Of a stretch of 64,000 bases of DNA, positions 1 through 10,464 are shown in pieces; the first letter of the stretch is position 1, and every line of letters begins with the position of its first letter. A program made the position numbers and the translations under genes. This DNA is from Sneathiella limimaris (GTDB lineage: Bacteria > Pseudomonadota > Alphaproteobacteria > Sneathiellales > Sneathiellaceae), in contig NZ_JABBYJ010000001.1 of the NCBI RefSeq assembly GCF_012932565.1, positions 1,736,001 to 1,800,000 on the forward strand, written 5' to 3'. The notes under the pieces were generated by a model. That model was not told the origin of the DNA and did not search any database. It saw nothing but the letters and a program-made list of their open reading frames with translations.

Positions 1-1032
1 GAGGACCTCAAATATACAACCCCAGATCCGGAGGTTTTGCACCGGGTTCTGAAAGAGTTAAAGCAAGCGGAGGTTAATCATGTTGTGATGGAAGCTTCCA
101 GCCACGGATTGGACCAAAGGCGTGTGGATGGCGCGGGTGTCTCAATCGGAGCTTTTACAAACTTTACCCGAGACCATATGGATTATCATGCAAACGCGCA
201 GGATTACCTGAACGCGAAGCTAGGTCTGGTGTCAAGGGTGGTCTGTGATGGTGGAACGGTTGTATTAAATGCGGATTCTGATGTTTATTCGGAATTTAGT
301 GAGGCCGCGAAGTCTCGAAATTTGAAAGAGATTTCTTACGGTTATGCAGGGCAGGAGCTGAAACTGGTCGAAGCCAAATCCCACAGCCAGGGGCAGTTGC
401 TTCACGTTAAAATTTTAGGGCAAGAAGTGAGCCTGGATTTACCGCTAGCCGGCGAATTTCAAGCAATGAACGTCCTTTGTGCGCTTGGTGTTGTTTTGGC
501 GAGTGGCGTGAGCCTGACTGAGGCGGTTAAAGTATTGCCAGATCTTTCCAACGTTCCAGGGCGTATGGAATTGGTTGCCAAGCTCAAGAGCGGCGCTGGT
601 GTTTATGTTGACTTTGCCCATACGCCAGATGCGTTGGAAACAGTTCTGAGAGCAATTCGGGCGCACGTGGATGGTCGTCTTATTGTAATATTTGGGTGCG
701 GTGGCGATCGAGATCGGGGTAAGCGTCCGCAAATGGGTAAAATAGCTGCTGATTTGGCCGATGTCTCCATTCTTGCTGATGATAATCCTCGGAGCGAAAA
801 CCCAGATACTATTCGCTCAGAAATACTTGTTGCTTGCCCAGAAGCACTGAATATCGGTGATCGTCGCGCTGCAATTCGACAAGCCATGGAAATGGCGAGT
901 GAGGGTGATGTGGTCGTCATCGCTGGAAAAGGGCATGAAACAGGGCAGACAATTGGCGATCAGGTGATCCCTTTTAATGACCGTATCGTTGCTCAGGAGT
1001 TAGCAATTTCCATGGGAGGGGCAAATGTCTGA
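1..1032 (+). CDS. murE: UDP-MurNAc-tripeptide synthetase MurE (5' end outside window)
   Basis: This cytoplasmic Mur ligase adds the third stem-peptide residue to UDP-MurNAc-L-Ala-D-Glu. The frame is open from base 1, so the N-terminal domain and P-loop lie upstream of the window; 343 residues are visible. The central-domain motif EASSHGLDQRR and the lysine of YLNAKLGL, carbamylated in the family, are present. The DNPRSENP motif near nt 778-801 is the known marker of meso-diaminopimelate-specific MurE. The gene overlaps murF by 8 nt, consistent with coupled translation. Identity is secure; only the start is missing. Confidence 0.97.
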   Translation, partial: EDLKYTTPDPEVLHRVLKELKQAEVNHVVMEASSHGLDQRRVDGAGVSIGAFTNFTRDHMDYHANAQDYLNAKLGLVSRVVCDGGTVVLNADSDVYSEFSEAAKSRNLKEISYGYAGQELKLVEAKSHSQGQLLHVKILGQEVSLDLPLAGEFQAMNVLCALGVVLASGVSLTEAVKVLPDLSNVPGRMELVAKLKSGAGVYVDFAHTPDALETVLRAIRAHVDGRLIVIFGCGGDRDRGKRPQMGKIAADLADVSILADDNPRSENPDTIRSEILVACPEALNIGDRRAAIRQAMEMASEGDVVVIAGKGHETGQTIGDQVIPFNDRIVAQELAISMGGANV

Positions 1033-2458
1033 AGCGCCTCTGTGGACTGGAGCAGAAATATTGCAGGCAACATCAGGAAGTTGCAGCTCGCAAGATTGGC
1101 AGGTTACGGGAGTCTCAATAGATAATCGTGCGATTAACCCGGGTGACCTGTTCATTGCTATTGTTGGTCCCAATAATGATGGCCATACATATGTAAAAAG
1201 CGCTTTTGAAAATGGGGCGGTCGCCGCTCTTGTTAGCCGTATTCCTGAGGATTGTGAGGATCTTGAGTGTTTAGTCTTGGTCGAAGATACCCAGACAGCG
1301 ATGGAACAGTTGGGTGAAGCCGCGCGCGCTCGCACAGATGCGAAAATCATTGCCGTAACCGGAAGCGTTGGAAAAACCGGAACCAAAGAGGCGCTAGCAC
1401 ATTGTCTTTCTGCTCAAGGGAAAACCCATTGGAGTGTCAGTAGTTTTAATAATCATTGGGGCGTTCCTTTATCTCTCGCGAGAATGCCGCAAGAGACAGA
1501 GTTCGGTGTTTTCGAGGTTGGAATGAACCACCCAGGTGAGCTTGGCCCTCTATCTTGTTTTGTGAAACCACATGCAGCGATTATTACAACAATTGCAATC
1601 GCCCACTTGGAATTTTTCAAGGATAAAGCCGAAATTGCCAGGGCAAAATCCGAGATATTTGAAGGTGTTTTGTCAGACGGAACTGCCGTAATAAATGCGG
1701 ATATAGAAGAGTTTCAGTTGCTGCATGATCGTGCCTTAGAGGAGGGAGTCAGAAATATTCTGACTTTTGGGTCGAATGAGGGCTCTGATTGTAAACTGTT
1801 GAATATGAAGCTTGTCGCTCATGGCAGTGAAGTTGAAGCCTCAATTGCGGGTGAGCGCGTGGCTTATCAATTATCTGTTCCGGGTGAGCATTGGGTGAAA
1901 AATTCACTGGCTGTGCTTGGAGCAATTAAGGCTGTTGGCGCTGATGTTCAAAAAGCCGCTTCTTCGCTTGCCTCATTTCAGGCACCCGGAGGACGGGGAG
2001 AGCAGCTGAACATCCAGCTTGGTTCTGGAAGTTTCACGATTATTGACGAGAGTTACAACGCCAGTCCAATTGCCATGCGTGCAGCTTTCAAGGTTTTAAA
2101 AGGGATCCAGCCTATTGAGGGGGGACGTAGGATAGCTGTCATTGGTGATATGAGAGAGCTTGGCGAAAAATCTGCGGAAATTCATGCAGATCTAGTAAAT
2201 GATCTCTTGGATTGTGCACCAGATATGGTATACGCATGCGGCCCTTATATGCAGAATTTGTATGAGGGGCTTCCCCAAACTGTTCAAGGTGGCTACGCCG
2301 CTAGTTCTTCTGAGCTTGCGGAGACAGTTCGTTCTGAAGTCAGGGCGGGAGATATCGTTCTGGTCAAAGGATCTCTTGGTACAAAAATGAAGTTAATTCT
2401 CGATGCATTGATTGCTCTTTCTGATGATCAAAGCACTCTGGTCGGGGGAGGTGCATAA
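1025..2458 (+). CDS. murF: UDP-MurNAc-tripeptide:D-Ala-D-Ala ligase MurF
   Basis: MurF attaches D-Ala-D-Ala to the tripeptide, completing the cytoplasmic UDP-MurNAc-pentapeptide. The 477-residue length is normal. The ATP-binding P-loop reads [10 protein letters not shown] (around residue 114), followed by the central-domain motif [11 protein letters not shown] and the C-terminal DESYNASP motif, all typical of MurF. The ATG start lies inside the last codons of murE. mraY follows after 2 nt, so all three genes are probably co-translated. Confidence 0.97.
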   Translation: MSEAPLWTGAEILQATSGSCSSQDWQVTGVSIDNRAINPGDLFIAIVGPNNDGHTYVKSAFENGAVAALVSRIPEDCEDLECLVLVEDTQTAMEQLGEAARARTDAKIIAVTGSVGKTGTKEALAHCLSAQGKTHWSVSSFNNHWGVPLSLARMPQETEFGVFEVGMNHPGELGPLSCFVKPHAAIITTIAIAHLEFFKDKAEIARAKSEIFEGVLSDGTAVINADIEEFQLLHDRALEEGVRNILTFGSNEGSDCKLLNMKLVAHGSEVEASIAGERVAYQLSVPGEHWVKNSLAVLGAIKAVGADVQKAASSLASFQAPGGRGEQLNIQLGSGSFTIIDESYNASPIAMRAAFKVLKGIQPIEGGRRIAVIGDMRELGEKSAEIHADLVNDLLDCAPDMVYACGPYMQNLYEGLPQTVQGGYAASSSELAETVRSEVRAGDIVLVKGSLGTKMKLILDALIALSDDQSTLVGGGA

Positions 2459-2460
2459 GC

Positions 2461-3549
2461 ATGCTTTACAATCTATTATTCCCTCTTGCAGATGACTTTC
2501 AGCTCTTCAATCTTTTTAGATACCTAACGTTCCGAAGTGGCGGGGCGTTGATGACAGCTATGCTGATCAGTTTCATTTTTGGTCCCAGAATTATCAACTG
2601 GTTGAAGAGCAAGCAGCAGAAAGGTCAACCCATTCGGGATGATGGGCCGCAAACCCATATTATCAGTAAGCAGGGTACCCCCACGATGGGAGGTTTTCTG
2701 ATCCTGATCGCGTTGGGATTTGGCACCTTATTGTGGGCTGATTTGACGAACAGATATGTCTGGTCGGTTTTGTTGGTCACTCTAGGCTTTGGAGGCATAG
2801 GCTTTGTCGATGACTATTTGAAAGTCAGTCGGCATAACACGCGTGGTGTACCTGGAAAACTGAAACTGTTGAGTCAAATCGTAATTGCTTTGGCAGCAAC
2901 ATATTGGATTGTTGACGTCACAAATGACGATCTAGCGACAGCCCTGACCATTCCATTTTTGAAGGATGTTCTGATTGATCTTGGATGGTTTTACATACCT
3001 TTCGGTATTTTTGTGATGGTCGGGGCTTCTAACGCGGTGAACCTAACGGATGGTCTGGATGGTCTTGCGATTGTACCAGTGATGATAGCGGCAACTTCAT
3101 TTGGATTGATTGCCTATCTTGTGGGTAACTCTGTTTTTGCCGAATATCTGCAAATTCAGTCGGTTCCTGGATCTGGTGAACTTCTGGTTTTTTGTGCTGC
3201 TCTGTTTGGTGCTGGACTTGGGTTTCTCTGGTTTAATGCGCCGCCGGCCATGGTTTTTATGGGTGATACCGGCTCTCTTGCGATGGGTGGCGCTCTCGGG
3301 GCAATTAGCGTTGTGACCAGGCATGAAATAGTCCTTGCTATCATTGGCGGGCTGTTTGTGCTGGAAACCGTTTCGGTGATTGTGCAGGTGGCGTCGTTCA
3401 AAATGACAGGGAAACGCGTTTTCCGCATGGCGCCACTGCATCACCATTATGAACAAAAAGGCTGGCAGGAGCCGACAATTGTGATCCGTTTCTGGATCAT
3501 AGCTGTCATTTTGGCACTTGTTGGCCTTGCATCATTGAAGCTGAGATAG
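2461..3549 (+). CDS. mraY: Phospho-MurNAc-pentapeptide transferase MraY
   Basis: This integral membrane enzyme transfers phospho-MurNAc-pentapeptide to undecaprenyl phosphate to make lipid I. The 362-residue protein has about ten hydrophobic segments. Family motifs seen are [19 protein letters not shown] and [11 protein letters not shown], which carry the catalytic and magnesium-binding aspartates, and the HHHYE stretch near the C terminus. A strong ribosome site (GGGGAGG, 2446-2452) sits 8 nt before the ATG and overlaps the end of murF. Confidence 0.97.
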   Translation: MLYNLLFPLADDFQLFNLFRYLTFRSGGALMTAMLISFIFGPRIINWLKSKQQKGQPIRDDGPQTHIISKQGTPTMGGFLILIALGFGTLLWADLTNRYVWSVLLVTLGFGGIGFVDDYLKVSRHNTRGVPGKLKLLSQIVIALAATYWIVDVTNDDLATALTIPFLKDVLIDLGWFYIPFGIFVMVGASNAVNLTDGLDGLAIVPVMIAATSFGLIAYLVGNSVFAEYLQIQSVPGSGELLVFCAALFGAGLGFLWFNAPPAMVFMGDTGSLAMGGALGAISVVTRHEIVLAIIGGLFVLETVSVIVQVASFKMTGKRVFRMAPLHHHYEQKGWQEPTIVIRFWIIAVILALVGLASLKLR

Positions 3550-3554
3550 ACAGA

Positions 3555-4925
3555 ATGATGAAAAGTCACTCATATGAAAATCAGGGTGTAGCAGTAGTTG
3601 GCTTAGGTAAAAGCGGCTTGGCGACAGCGCGCCGACTAGCTGAAGGTCACGCTCGGGTTTTTGTTTGGGATGATAATGAAAAAGGACGGGTGGCGGCCAA
3701 GTCTGAAGGCCTTGCCGTTCAAAACTTCGATCCAAACGGATGGCCGGACACGCGGACGATCGTTCTAAGCCCTGGTATTCCGTTGACGCATCCAAAGCCA
3801 CATCCTGTTGTTGAGTATGCAAGTGCCCATGGCATGGAAGTCATCGGTGATGTTGAGGTCTTTTTAAAAGAAAAGACAGCTGGGAAACTTGTTGGAATAA
3901 CAGGTACCAACGGCAAATCAACAACGTCTGCACTGATCCATCATATTTTGGAATCGGCTTATAGAGAAACTGCTCTTGGAGGAAATATCGGGACACCTGT
4001 TATGGATTTACCGCAGTTGTCCAAGGATGGTGTGTATGTACTCGAACTGTCTTCTTATCAGTTGGACCTGACACCAAGCTGGCATGGCGATGTCTCTGTG
4101 TTGTTGAACATCACCCCTGATCACCTGGATCGTCATGGCGGAATGCAGGGGTATATTGACGTTAAGAAAAAGATCTTCCAGAAACAGACTGCTCCAGATA
4201 CTGCTGTCATCAACTTGGACGATCCAATCTGCAAGGCAATCGCAGCTGAATGTGTGACAGGACAGCGACTTATTCCGTTTTCAACAGAAAATCGATTGAA
4301 ATCCGGTTTATCCGCTTGTGAGGGTCTGCTGCAGCTTCATGAAAATGGGGTGGTTGTCTGGGAGATCGATCTCAACGGCATTTCATCCTTACGAGGTGCA
4401 CATAATTGGCAAAATGCTGCTGCCGCTTCTGCTGTCTGTTGGGCGCTCGGTCTTTCTGCAGAGGAAATTCGTACAGGTTTGGAAACTTTCGGAGGACTTG
4501 CCCATCGCATGGAACAAGTTCTGGAAGAGGGTGTAGTTCGATATATCAATGACTCTAAAGCCACGAATGCTGAGGCAGCGGCCAAGTCATTAGGTGCATT
4601 TGAAAATATTTATTGGATTTGTGGTGGAGTTGCCAAAGCTGGTGGCATTGACAGTTTAGAGCCATATTTCAACCAAGTTCGGCACGCTTTTCTCATTGGG
4701 GAATGCGCAGCTCAATTTGCAAAAACCCTTGAAGGGAAAGTTCCATACACTCTCTCTGTAACTCTCGAACAGGCCGTTAAGGATGCGAGGGAGCTGGTAG
4801 AAAATTCAACTAATTCCGCGACAGTCTTGTTGGCACCGGCAGCAGCCAGTTTTGATCAGTTCGGCAGTTTTGAAGAACGTGGAAATGCGTTTCGGCAATT
4901 TGTGACTGAAGGAGGCGGCGAATGA
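3555..4925 (+). CDS. murD: UDP-MurNAc-L-alanine:D-glutamate ligase MurD
   Basis: MurD adds D-glutamate to UDP-MurNAc-L-Ala in the cytoplasm. The 456-residue protein shows an N-terminal Rossmann-like stretch (GLGKSGLATA), the P-loop GITGTNGKSTT (around residue 115), the NITPDHLDRHG motif and the INDSKATN motif of the C-terminal domain. The first two codons are both ATG, so the start could be 3555 or 3558. The end overlaps ftsW by 4 nt (ATGA). Confidence 0.97.
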   Translation: MMKSHSYENQGVAVVGLGKSGLATARRLAEGHARVFVWDDNEKGRVAAKSEGLAVQNFDPNGWPDTRTIVLSPGIPLTHPKPHPVVEYASAHGMEVIGDVEVFLKEKTAGKLVGITGTNGKSTTSALIHHILESAYRETALGGNIGTPVMDLPQLSKDGVYVLELSSYQLDLTPSWHGDVSVLLNITPDHLDRHGGMQGYIDVKKKIFQKQTAPDTAVINLDDPICKAIAAECVTGQRLIPFSTENRLKSGLSACEGLLQLHENGVVVWEIDLNGISSLRGAHNWQNAAAASAVCWALGLSAEEIRTGLETFGGLAHRMEQVLEEGVVRYINDSKATNAEAAAKSLGAFENIYWICGGVAKAGGIDSLEPYFNQVRHAFLIGECAAQFAKTLEGKVPYTLSVTLEQAVKDARELVENSTNSATVLLAPAAASFDQFGSFEERGNAFRQFVTEGGGE

Positions 4926-6043
4926 CAACATTTACGCGCCTTGATCGGTCAGTTGTAGGTCGGTGGTGGTGGACAGTAGATCGCTGGACATTACTGGCGG
5001 TTCTTTTGCTCATCATCATGGGAGGCATCATGGTGTTGGCAGCGAGCCCAGCTGTTGCCAGTCGCATCGGTGTTGATAGTTTTCATTTCGTGAAGCGACA
5101 GTTCTTCTATCTACCTTTAGCGTTCGCAATCATTTTCAGTATTTCTCTGATGTCACCAATTTGGGTGCGGCGAACAGCGGTCATTGTTTTTGGAGTTAGC
5201 CTTATACTTACTCTAGCAACGCTGTTGATAGGTCCTGAGGTTAAAGGGGCTAAGCGCTGGCTCTGGTTCGGCAGCTTTACACTGCAACCTACAGAGTTCT
5301 TGAAACCGACTTTTGCAGTTGTATCCGCATGGATGTTTGCGCAGCAACGCAAGAATGACGAAATACCAGGAAACTTGATTGCCGGAATTCTGTTTTTGAT
5401 TGTCGTCGGGCTACTTCTTTTACAGCCGGATGTGGGGATGACCCTTGTGGTTTCTGCAGTCTGGTTCGCCCAGTTTTTCCTGGCGGGTCTTGGGATTATG
5501 TGGGTGGTCCTGTTCTTGGGTGTTGGTATCGTCGGCGCTGCTTCCGCCTATATTTTCTTTCCTCATGTTTCCAGTCGAGTTGATCGTTTCTTAAAGCCTG
5601 AAGGCGGCGAGAACTATCAGATTGAACGTGCTATGGAAGCGTTCCAAACGGGTGGCTTCTTTGGTGTAGGCCCTGGCGATGGCTCCGTTAAGCGAGTTCT
5701 TCCAGATGCGCATACGGATTTTATCTTTGCGGTCGTTGGCGAAGAGTTTGGTGTTCTCTTTTGCTTGCTGCTTCTTGGGCTATTTGCATTTATTGTATTG
5801 CGTGGGTTTGGTCGGCTTCTCGAAGAGAAAAATTTCTTTGTTGTATTGGCCGCAGCAGGGCTTTTGACCCAGTTTGGTCTGCAGGCAATTATTAATATTG
5901 GCGTGAACCTTCGATTGATGCCAACTAAAGGCATGACCCTTCCTTTCATCTCTTACGGTGGCTCCTCAATGCTGGCCTTGGCAGTGTTGATGGGAATGCT
6001 GTTGGCGCTCAGTCGCCGCCGAGCTGGCGCGGGGGATATTTGA
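4922..6043 (+). CDS. ftsW: Septal peptidoglycan polymerase FtsW (SEDS family)
   Basis: FtsW is the SEDS glycosyltransferase that polymerises lipid II at the division septum with its class B PBP partner. The 373-residue protein has about ten membrane segments. Diagnostic stretches are LQPTEFLKP, GPGDGSVKRVLPDAHTDF, EEFG and the C-terminal LPFISYGGSSM. Position between murD and murG in the dcw cluster favours FtsW over its paralogue RodA. It starts within the murD stop (ATGA) and ends in a TGATG overlap with murG. Confidence 0.96.
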   Translation: MTTFTRLDRSVVGRWWWTVDRWTLLAVLLLIIMGGIMVLAASPAVASRIGVDSFHFVKRQFFYLPLAFAIIFSISLMSPIWVRRTAVIVFGVSLILTLATLLIGPEVKGAKRWLWFGSFTLQPTEFLKPTFAVVSAWMFAQQRKNDEIPGNLIAGILFLIVVGLLLLQPDVGMTLVVSAVWFAQFFLAGLGIMWVVLFLGVGIVGAASAYIFFPHVSSRVDRFLKPEGGENYQIERAMEAFQTGGFFGVGPGDGSVKRVLPDAHTDFIFAVVGEEFGVLFCLLLLGLFAFIVLRGFGRLLEEKNFFVVLAAAGLLTQFGLQAIINIGVNLRLMPTKGMTLPFISYGGSSMLALAVLMGMLLALSRRRAGAGDI

Positions 6044-7188
6044 TGGAAAACCAGATGCTTGGTCATATGGTTTTGGCAAGTGGCGGGACTGGTGGCCACG
6101 TTTTTCCTGCGCGCGCACTTGCTGCTGAATTACTTGATCGTGGATATAAAGTAACGTTGATGACGGATAGCCGGGGCGAGGTTTATGAAAAGCTTTTCCC
6201 TGGTGTTAGTATATTGCAAGTCAATTCGGCTTCCCCTTCTGTTGGGGGGCTTTTGGGGAAATTTAAGGCTGCATTTAAGCTAGGAATTGGCGTACTGCAG
6301 TCTTTGATTGCACTGCGTAAAATCAAACCTGCTGCAGTCATCGGTTTTGGCGGATATCCATCGATGCCACCAGCGTTTGCTGCATCTTTGCTTGGTGTTC
6401 CGGTTATTTTGCACGAACAGAATGCGATATTGGGACGCGTCAATCGGCTGCTTGCGGGACGGGCGACAGCAATCGCTACTTCCTTCGTTAATACAGAGGC
6501 GACCGAGAGAAATCTTGTGCGGAAAATGTATCACACGGGAAATCCGGTTCGGAAGGAAATCAGGGAACTCTTTGGTAGCGCCTATCCCAATATTCAGGTT
6601 GCTGAAAAATTTCGCCTATTGATCACCGGTGGAAGTCAAGGCGCGACAGTCTTGTCTGATGTGGTTCCAGAGGCTATCGCAGCATTGCCAACAGACCTAC
6701 AAAAGAAGCTCGAAATTACGCAGCAATGCCGTCCAGAAGATCTGGATCGGGTCAGTCGGGTGTACGAAAATACAGAGGTCGAAACCAATCTCTCTGCTTT
6801 CTTTGAAAATATGCCTGAGTTGTTGTCCGGCTGTCATTTAGCGATTATGCGCTCTGGCGCTTCCACAATGGCAGAGCTTGCTGTTGCGGGTCGCCCAGCT
6901 ATTCTGGTGCCCTACAAATATGCGATGGATAATCATCAGGAACGGAATGCACAAACCGCTGTTGAACGGGGCGCAGCTGTCTTGATTTCCCAAGATGAGT
7001 TCACTGTCGAAAAATTATCAGAAATCCTCATAGATCTGCTTTCTCATCCCGAGAAGTTGAAATCAATGGCCATGGCTGTTACCAGCTGCGCAGAGATTAA
7101 CGCAGCTGGAAATCTGGCCGATCTGGTCGAGGAAAAAGCGAAGAATGGGAAGAAAGCATCCCACGTAGATGGAAAGGTGATCGCATGA
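6043..7188 (+). CDS. murG: Lipid II synthase MurG (GlcNAc transferase)
   Basis: MurG adds GlcNAc to lipid I on the cytoplasmic membrane face. The N-terminal [10 protein letters not shown] loop is the family signature, and GGSQGA plus [16 protein letters not shown] mark the GT-B nucleotide-sugar domain. I chose the ATG at 6043, which shares its A with the ftsW stop (TGATG). A TTG one codon earlier (6040) is also in frame but less likely. The result is 381 residues, usual for the family. murC overlaps the end by 4 nt. Confidence 0.97.
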   Translation: MENQMLGHMVLASGGTGGHVFPARALAAELLDRGYKVTLMTDSRGEVYEKLFPGVSILQVNSASPSVGGLLGKFKAAFKLGIGVLQSLIALRKIKPAAVIGFGGYPSMPPAFAASLLGVPVILHEQNAILGRVNRLLAGRATAIATSFVNTEATERNLVRKMYHTGNPVRKEIRELFGSAYPNIQVAEKFRLLITGGSQGATVLSDVVPEAIAALPTDLQKKLEITQQCRPEDLDRVSRVYENTEVETNLSAFFENMPELLSGCHLAIMRSGASTMAELAVAGRPAILVPYKYAMDNHQERNAQTAVERGAAVLISQDEFTVEKLSEILIDLLSHPEKLKSMAMAVTSCAEINAAGNLADLVEEKAKNGKKASHVDGKVIA

Positions 7189-8612
7189 GAGCGCTCCCCC
7201 TAGATATTGGCCTGGTGCATTTTGTCGGCATTGGCGGCATTGGAATGAGCGGAATTGCGGAAGTAATGCACACGCTCGGCTATCAGGTGCAAGGGTCTGA
7301 TATTTCGAAAAATGCCAATGTGGATCGTTTGGAAGGTCTTGGGATCAAGGTTCACATTGGGCATGCTGCTGAAAACCTCGGCGATGCACATGTGGTTGTT
7401 ATTTCCTCCGCGGTTAAGCCTGACAATCCGGAAGTACGGGCGGCGCGCGAAAATCTGATCCCTGTTGTTCGCCGGGCAGAAATGCTTGCTGAGCTGATGC
7501 GTTTGAAGTGGGCAATTGCAATTGGGGGAACTCACGGCAAAACAACCACCACATCAATGCTGGCCAGCATGCTTGATGCGGCGCAAGCAGGACCAACTGT
7601 TATTAATGGTGGTATTATCAATGCTTACGGAACCAACGCCCGGCTGGGTGATGGCGACTGGATGGTTGTGGAGGCGGACGAGTCCGATGGCTCTTTCACC
7701 AAACTTCCGGCAACTGTGGCAGTTGTGACCAACATAGATCCAGAACATCTGGACTTTTATGGCAGCTTTGATGGTGTTCGGGACGCATTCCTGACATTTG
7801 TGGAGAATATCCCGTTCTATGGCTTTGCAGCCCTCTGTATCGATCATCCAGAAGTCCAAGCCCTTATTGGCCGGATTACTGACAGACGACTAATCACATA
7901 TGGATTGTCCCCACAGGCGGATTATCGTGCTGTAGATGTTCGGTTTGAGGCGGGCGGTGCTCGGTTCAATGTGGCGATCAGCGACCGGGTTGGTGGCGCA
8001 GTCCGGACGATGAAGGGCTTTGAGTTGCCGATGCCAGGTGCCCACAACGTTCAAAATGCTATGGCGGCTGTCGCTGTCGGTAGTGAGATGGGCTTTGATG
8101 AGGTCACATTGAAAAAAGGACTTCGTGAGTTTGGGGGCGTTAAGCGTCGCTTTACGCATGTCGGTACTGCCGGTGGAGTGACTGTTATTGATGATTACGG
8201 TCATCATCCAGTTGAAATCTCTTCCGTGTTATCTGCGGCACGCCAAGCGTATGAGGGAAAAATCGTGGCTGTAGTTCAGCCCCATAGATACACCCGTCTT
8301 CGCGATCTGTTTGAAGAATTTTGTACCTGTTTCAATATGGCAGATACGGTAATAGTTGCAGATGTTTACGCCGCTGGTGAACAACCAATTGAGGGTGTTT
8401 CTCAAGAGTCATTTGTCGAAGGATTGAAAACCCGTGGCCATCGTCATGTGGTCACGTTGAAAGGTCCAGAGTACCTGGCAGAGCAAGTCGCCGCAGAAAC
8501 CAGTGATGGTGACGTGGTTATCTGTCTTGGGGCCGGAACAATTTCCCAGTGGGCAAACCGGCTTCCCTCAGAATTGGCTGCACTTGAAGACACTGCAGGG
8601 GAGGCGAAATGA
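7185..8612 (+). CDS. murC: UDP-MurNAc:L-alanine ligase MurC
   Basis: MurC is the first Mur ligase, adding L-alanine to UDP-MurNAc. The 475-residue protein has the N-terminal [11 protein letters not shown] loop, P-loop [10 protein letters not shown] (around residue 113), the EADESDGSF and [11 protein letters not shown] motifs of the central domain and the DDYGHHPVE motif of the C-terminal domain. It overlaps murG and murB by 4 nt each, which argues for translational coupling. Confidence 0.98.
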   Translation: MRALPLDIGLVHFVGIGGIGMSGIAEVMHTLGYQVQGSDISKNANVDRLEGLGIKVHIGHAAENLGDAHVVVISSAVKPDNPEVRAARENLIPVVRRAEMLAELMRLKWAIAIGGTHGKTTTTSMLASMLDAAQAGPTVINGGIINAYGTNARLGDGDWMVVEADESDGSFTKLPATVAVVTNIDPEHLDFYGSFDGVRDAFLTFVENIPFYGFAALCIDHPEVQALIGRITDRRLITYGLSPQADYRAVDVRFEAGGARFNVAISDRVGGAVRTMKGFELPMPGAHNVQNAMAAVAVGSEMGFDEVTLKKGLREFGGVKRRFTHVGTAGGVTVIDDYGHHPVEISSVLSAARQAYEGKIVAVVQPHRYTRLRDLFEEFCTCFNMADTVIVADVYAAGEQPIEGVSQESFVEGLKTRGHRHVVTLKGPEYLAEQVAAETSDGDVVICLGAGTISQWANRLPSELAALEDTAGEAK

Positions 8613-9559
8613 CAGCCGCCGCTGCCAAAATGACATTGATTGAGCGTTTGCCCAAGGTTAAGGGGCGTCTTCGCGAACAGGCGGCGATGGACAAGGTAAC
8701 TTGGTTTCAGGTCGGGGGACCTGCGGATGTGCTCTATAAACCTGATGACGCTGAGGATCTTGCGCATTTCCTGAAGAACACACCTGTAGACATTCCACTC
8801 TTTACACTTGGTGTTGGATCGAACCTTCTTGTTAGAGATAGTGGATTTAGAGGGGTGGTCATCAGACTTGGTCGGAAGTTTGTTGAGATGTCTGTTGAAA
8901 CGGGGAACCGGCTTCGTGTTGGAGCTGGAGCACTCGATTTGAACGTTGCCCGTTTTGCCGCAGAAAATGGTCTAGCAGGTGCGGAATTTTTAAGTGGTGT
9001 CCCCGGCAGCATTGGGGGCGCGCTTCGGATGAATGCAGGTGCTTATGGGTCTGAGGTGAAAGATATTCTGCTATCGGCAACGGCCTATGATCGTGACGGT
9101 AATTGTCATGAGCTTACGGCTGCGGATATGGGGTTTTCCTACAGGCATTGCGAAATTCCGAAGGATTGGATTTTTACAGAAGCTGTTTTCCAGCTGCAAC
9201 CCGATGATCCAGCAAAGATCACGAACCGAATGAACGAAATTGCAAAGAGGCGAGAAGATAGTCAGCCGATCAAAAGTCGGACGGGCGGCTCCACTTTTGC
9301 GAACCCAGATGGAGCCCGTGCGTGGGAGTTGGTTGATGCGGTTGGTGCACGCGGGCTGAAAATCGGAAATGCCCAGATTTCTGAAAAACATTGCAATTTC
9401 CTGATCAACACTGGCGGCGCCACAGCGGCTGACTTGGAGGCTGTCGCTGAAGAGGCTCGCCGGCGGGTTTTTGAAAAATTTGACACTTTACTGAGATGGG
9501 AAATCGTCCGTCTCGGCGAAGTAGATCTAAAAGCAAAAGAGGAAGCAGGTCAGGTATGA
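8609..9559 (+). CDS. murB: UDP-N-acetylenolpyruvoylglucosamine reductase MurB
   Basis: MurB is a flavoprotein that reduces UDP-GlcNAc-enolpyruvate to UDP-MurNAc. The 316-residue protein has the FAD-binding motifs [19 protein letters not shown] and [18 protein letters not shown]. The catalytic serine region GGSTFANP and the C-terminal [10 protein letters not shown] stretch are also present. It lies immediately after murC, the usual alphaproteobacterial order, and shares its last 4 nt with the proposed ddl start. Confidence 0.97.
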   Translation: MTAAAAKMTLIERLPKVKGRLREQAAMDKVTWFQVGGPADVLYKPDDAEDLAHFLKNTPVDIPLFTLGVGSNLLVRDSGFRGVVIRLGRKFVEMSVETGNRLRVGAGALDLNVARFAAENGLAGAEFLSGVPGSIGGALRMNAGAYGSEVKDILLSATAYDRDGNCHELTAADMGFSYRHCEIPKDWIFTEAVFQLQPDDPAKITNRMNEIAKRREDSQPIKSRTGGSTFANPDGARAWELVDAVGARGLKIGNAQISEKHCNFLINTGGATAADLEAVAEEARRRVFEKFDTLLRWEIVRLGEVDLKAKEEAGQV

Positions 9560-10464
9560 AGCATGTCGCAGTGCTAATGGGTGGTTGGTCGGCTGAACGG
9601 GAAGTTTCTCTGTTAAGTGGGGAAGCCTGTGCTGACGCACTGGCTCGCGTTGGCTATCAGGTGACGCCTATTGACGTTTCTCGTGATATTGCGGAGACCC
9701 TTTCTAAACTGCGCCCAGATGTCTGTTTTAATGCCTTGCATGGCCGCTACGGAGAGGATGGTACAATCCAGGGAATGCTGGAAATTCTTGGTATTCCGTA
9801 TACGCATTCTGGTGTTTTGGCGTCTGCGCTTGCAATGGATAAGCCAGCAGCCAAAACCCTTTTTGAAGATGCAGGACTTCGCTGCGCTGAAGGTCGGGTC
9901 ATGACCCGAAAAGAAATCCTGGAAGGAGCTGATTACCCTGCACCACTGGTCATCAAGCCCTTAAACGAAGGATCAAGTGTTGGCGTAACTATCTTGCTTG
10001 AAAATGAAAATAGAACGCTTCAGGACGTTCCTTGGACATTTGGCAATGAAGTGCTGGTCGAAACCTACATTCCGGGGCGCGAAATCCAAGTCGCTGTTAT
10101 GGGGGATGAGGCTTTGGGAGCTGTTGAAATAAGGCCCCTGGGGCGCTTCTACGATTATGAGGCGAAATATACATCAGGAAAAGCTGAACATTTGATGCCC
10201 GCCCCGCTGGACAAAAACCAGTATGACGAAGTTTTAGAAATGGCATTAACGGCACACAGGGTTCTTGGCTGCAAAGGTGTTAGCCGAGCTGATTTTCGCT
10301 TAAATGATACGCCAGAAGGAGATGGGAACTTCTATATCCTGGAAACGAACACCCAACCAGGGATGACAGAATTTAGTTTGGTCCCAGAGATAGCAGGTTA
10401 TGCAGGAATTTCCTTTGAAGACCTTGTCCGTTGGATGGTGGAGGATGCAACATGCGACAGATAA
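9556..10464 (+). CDS. ddl: D-alanine--D-alanine ligase
   Basis: This ATP-grasp enzyme makes the D-Ala-D-Ala used by MurF. The ATG at 9556 overlaps the murB stop by 4 nt and gives a 302-residue protein beginning [14 protein letters not shown], the normal family N terminus. The open frame extends 60 nt further upstream, but that would add a highly basic tail inside murB. Motifs seen are GRYGEDGTIQG, KPLNEGSSVGV (ATP-grasp) and LETNTQPGMTE (metal-binding C-terminal site). Confidence 0.97.
   Translation: MKHVAVLMGGWSAEREVSLLSGEACADALARVGYQVTPIDVSRDIAETLSKLRPDVCFNALHGRYGEDGTIQGMLEILGIPYTHSGVLASALAMDKPAAKTLFEDAGLRCAEGRVMTRKEILEGADYPAPLVIKPLNEGSSVGVTILLENENRTLQDVPWTFGNEVLVETYIPGREIQVAVMGDEALGAVEIRPLGRFYDYEAKYTSGKAEHLMPAPLDKNQYDEVLEMALTAHRVLGCKGVSRADFRLNDTPEGDGNFYILETNTQPGMTEFSLVPEIAGYAGISFEDLVRWMVEDATCDR

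Noticed and set aside
9496-9555. Longer ddl start at 9496
   Set aside because: It would add a basic tail fully inside murB; the ATG at 9556 fits the family start and the 4-nt overlap.
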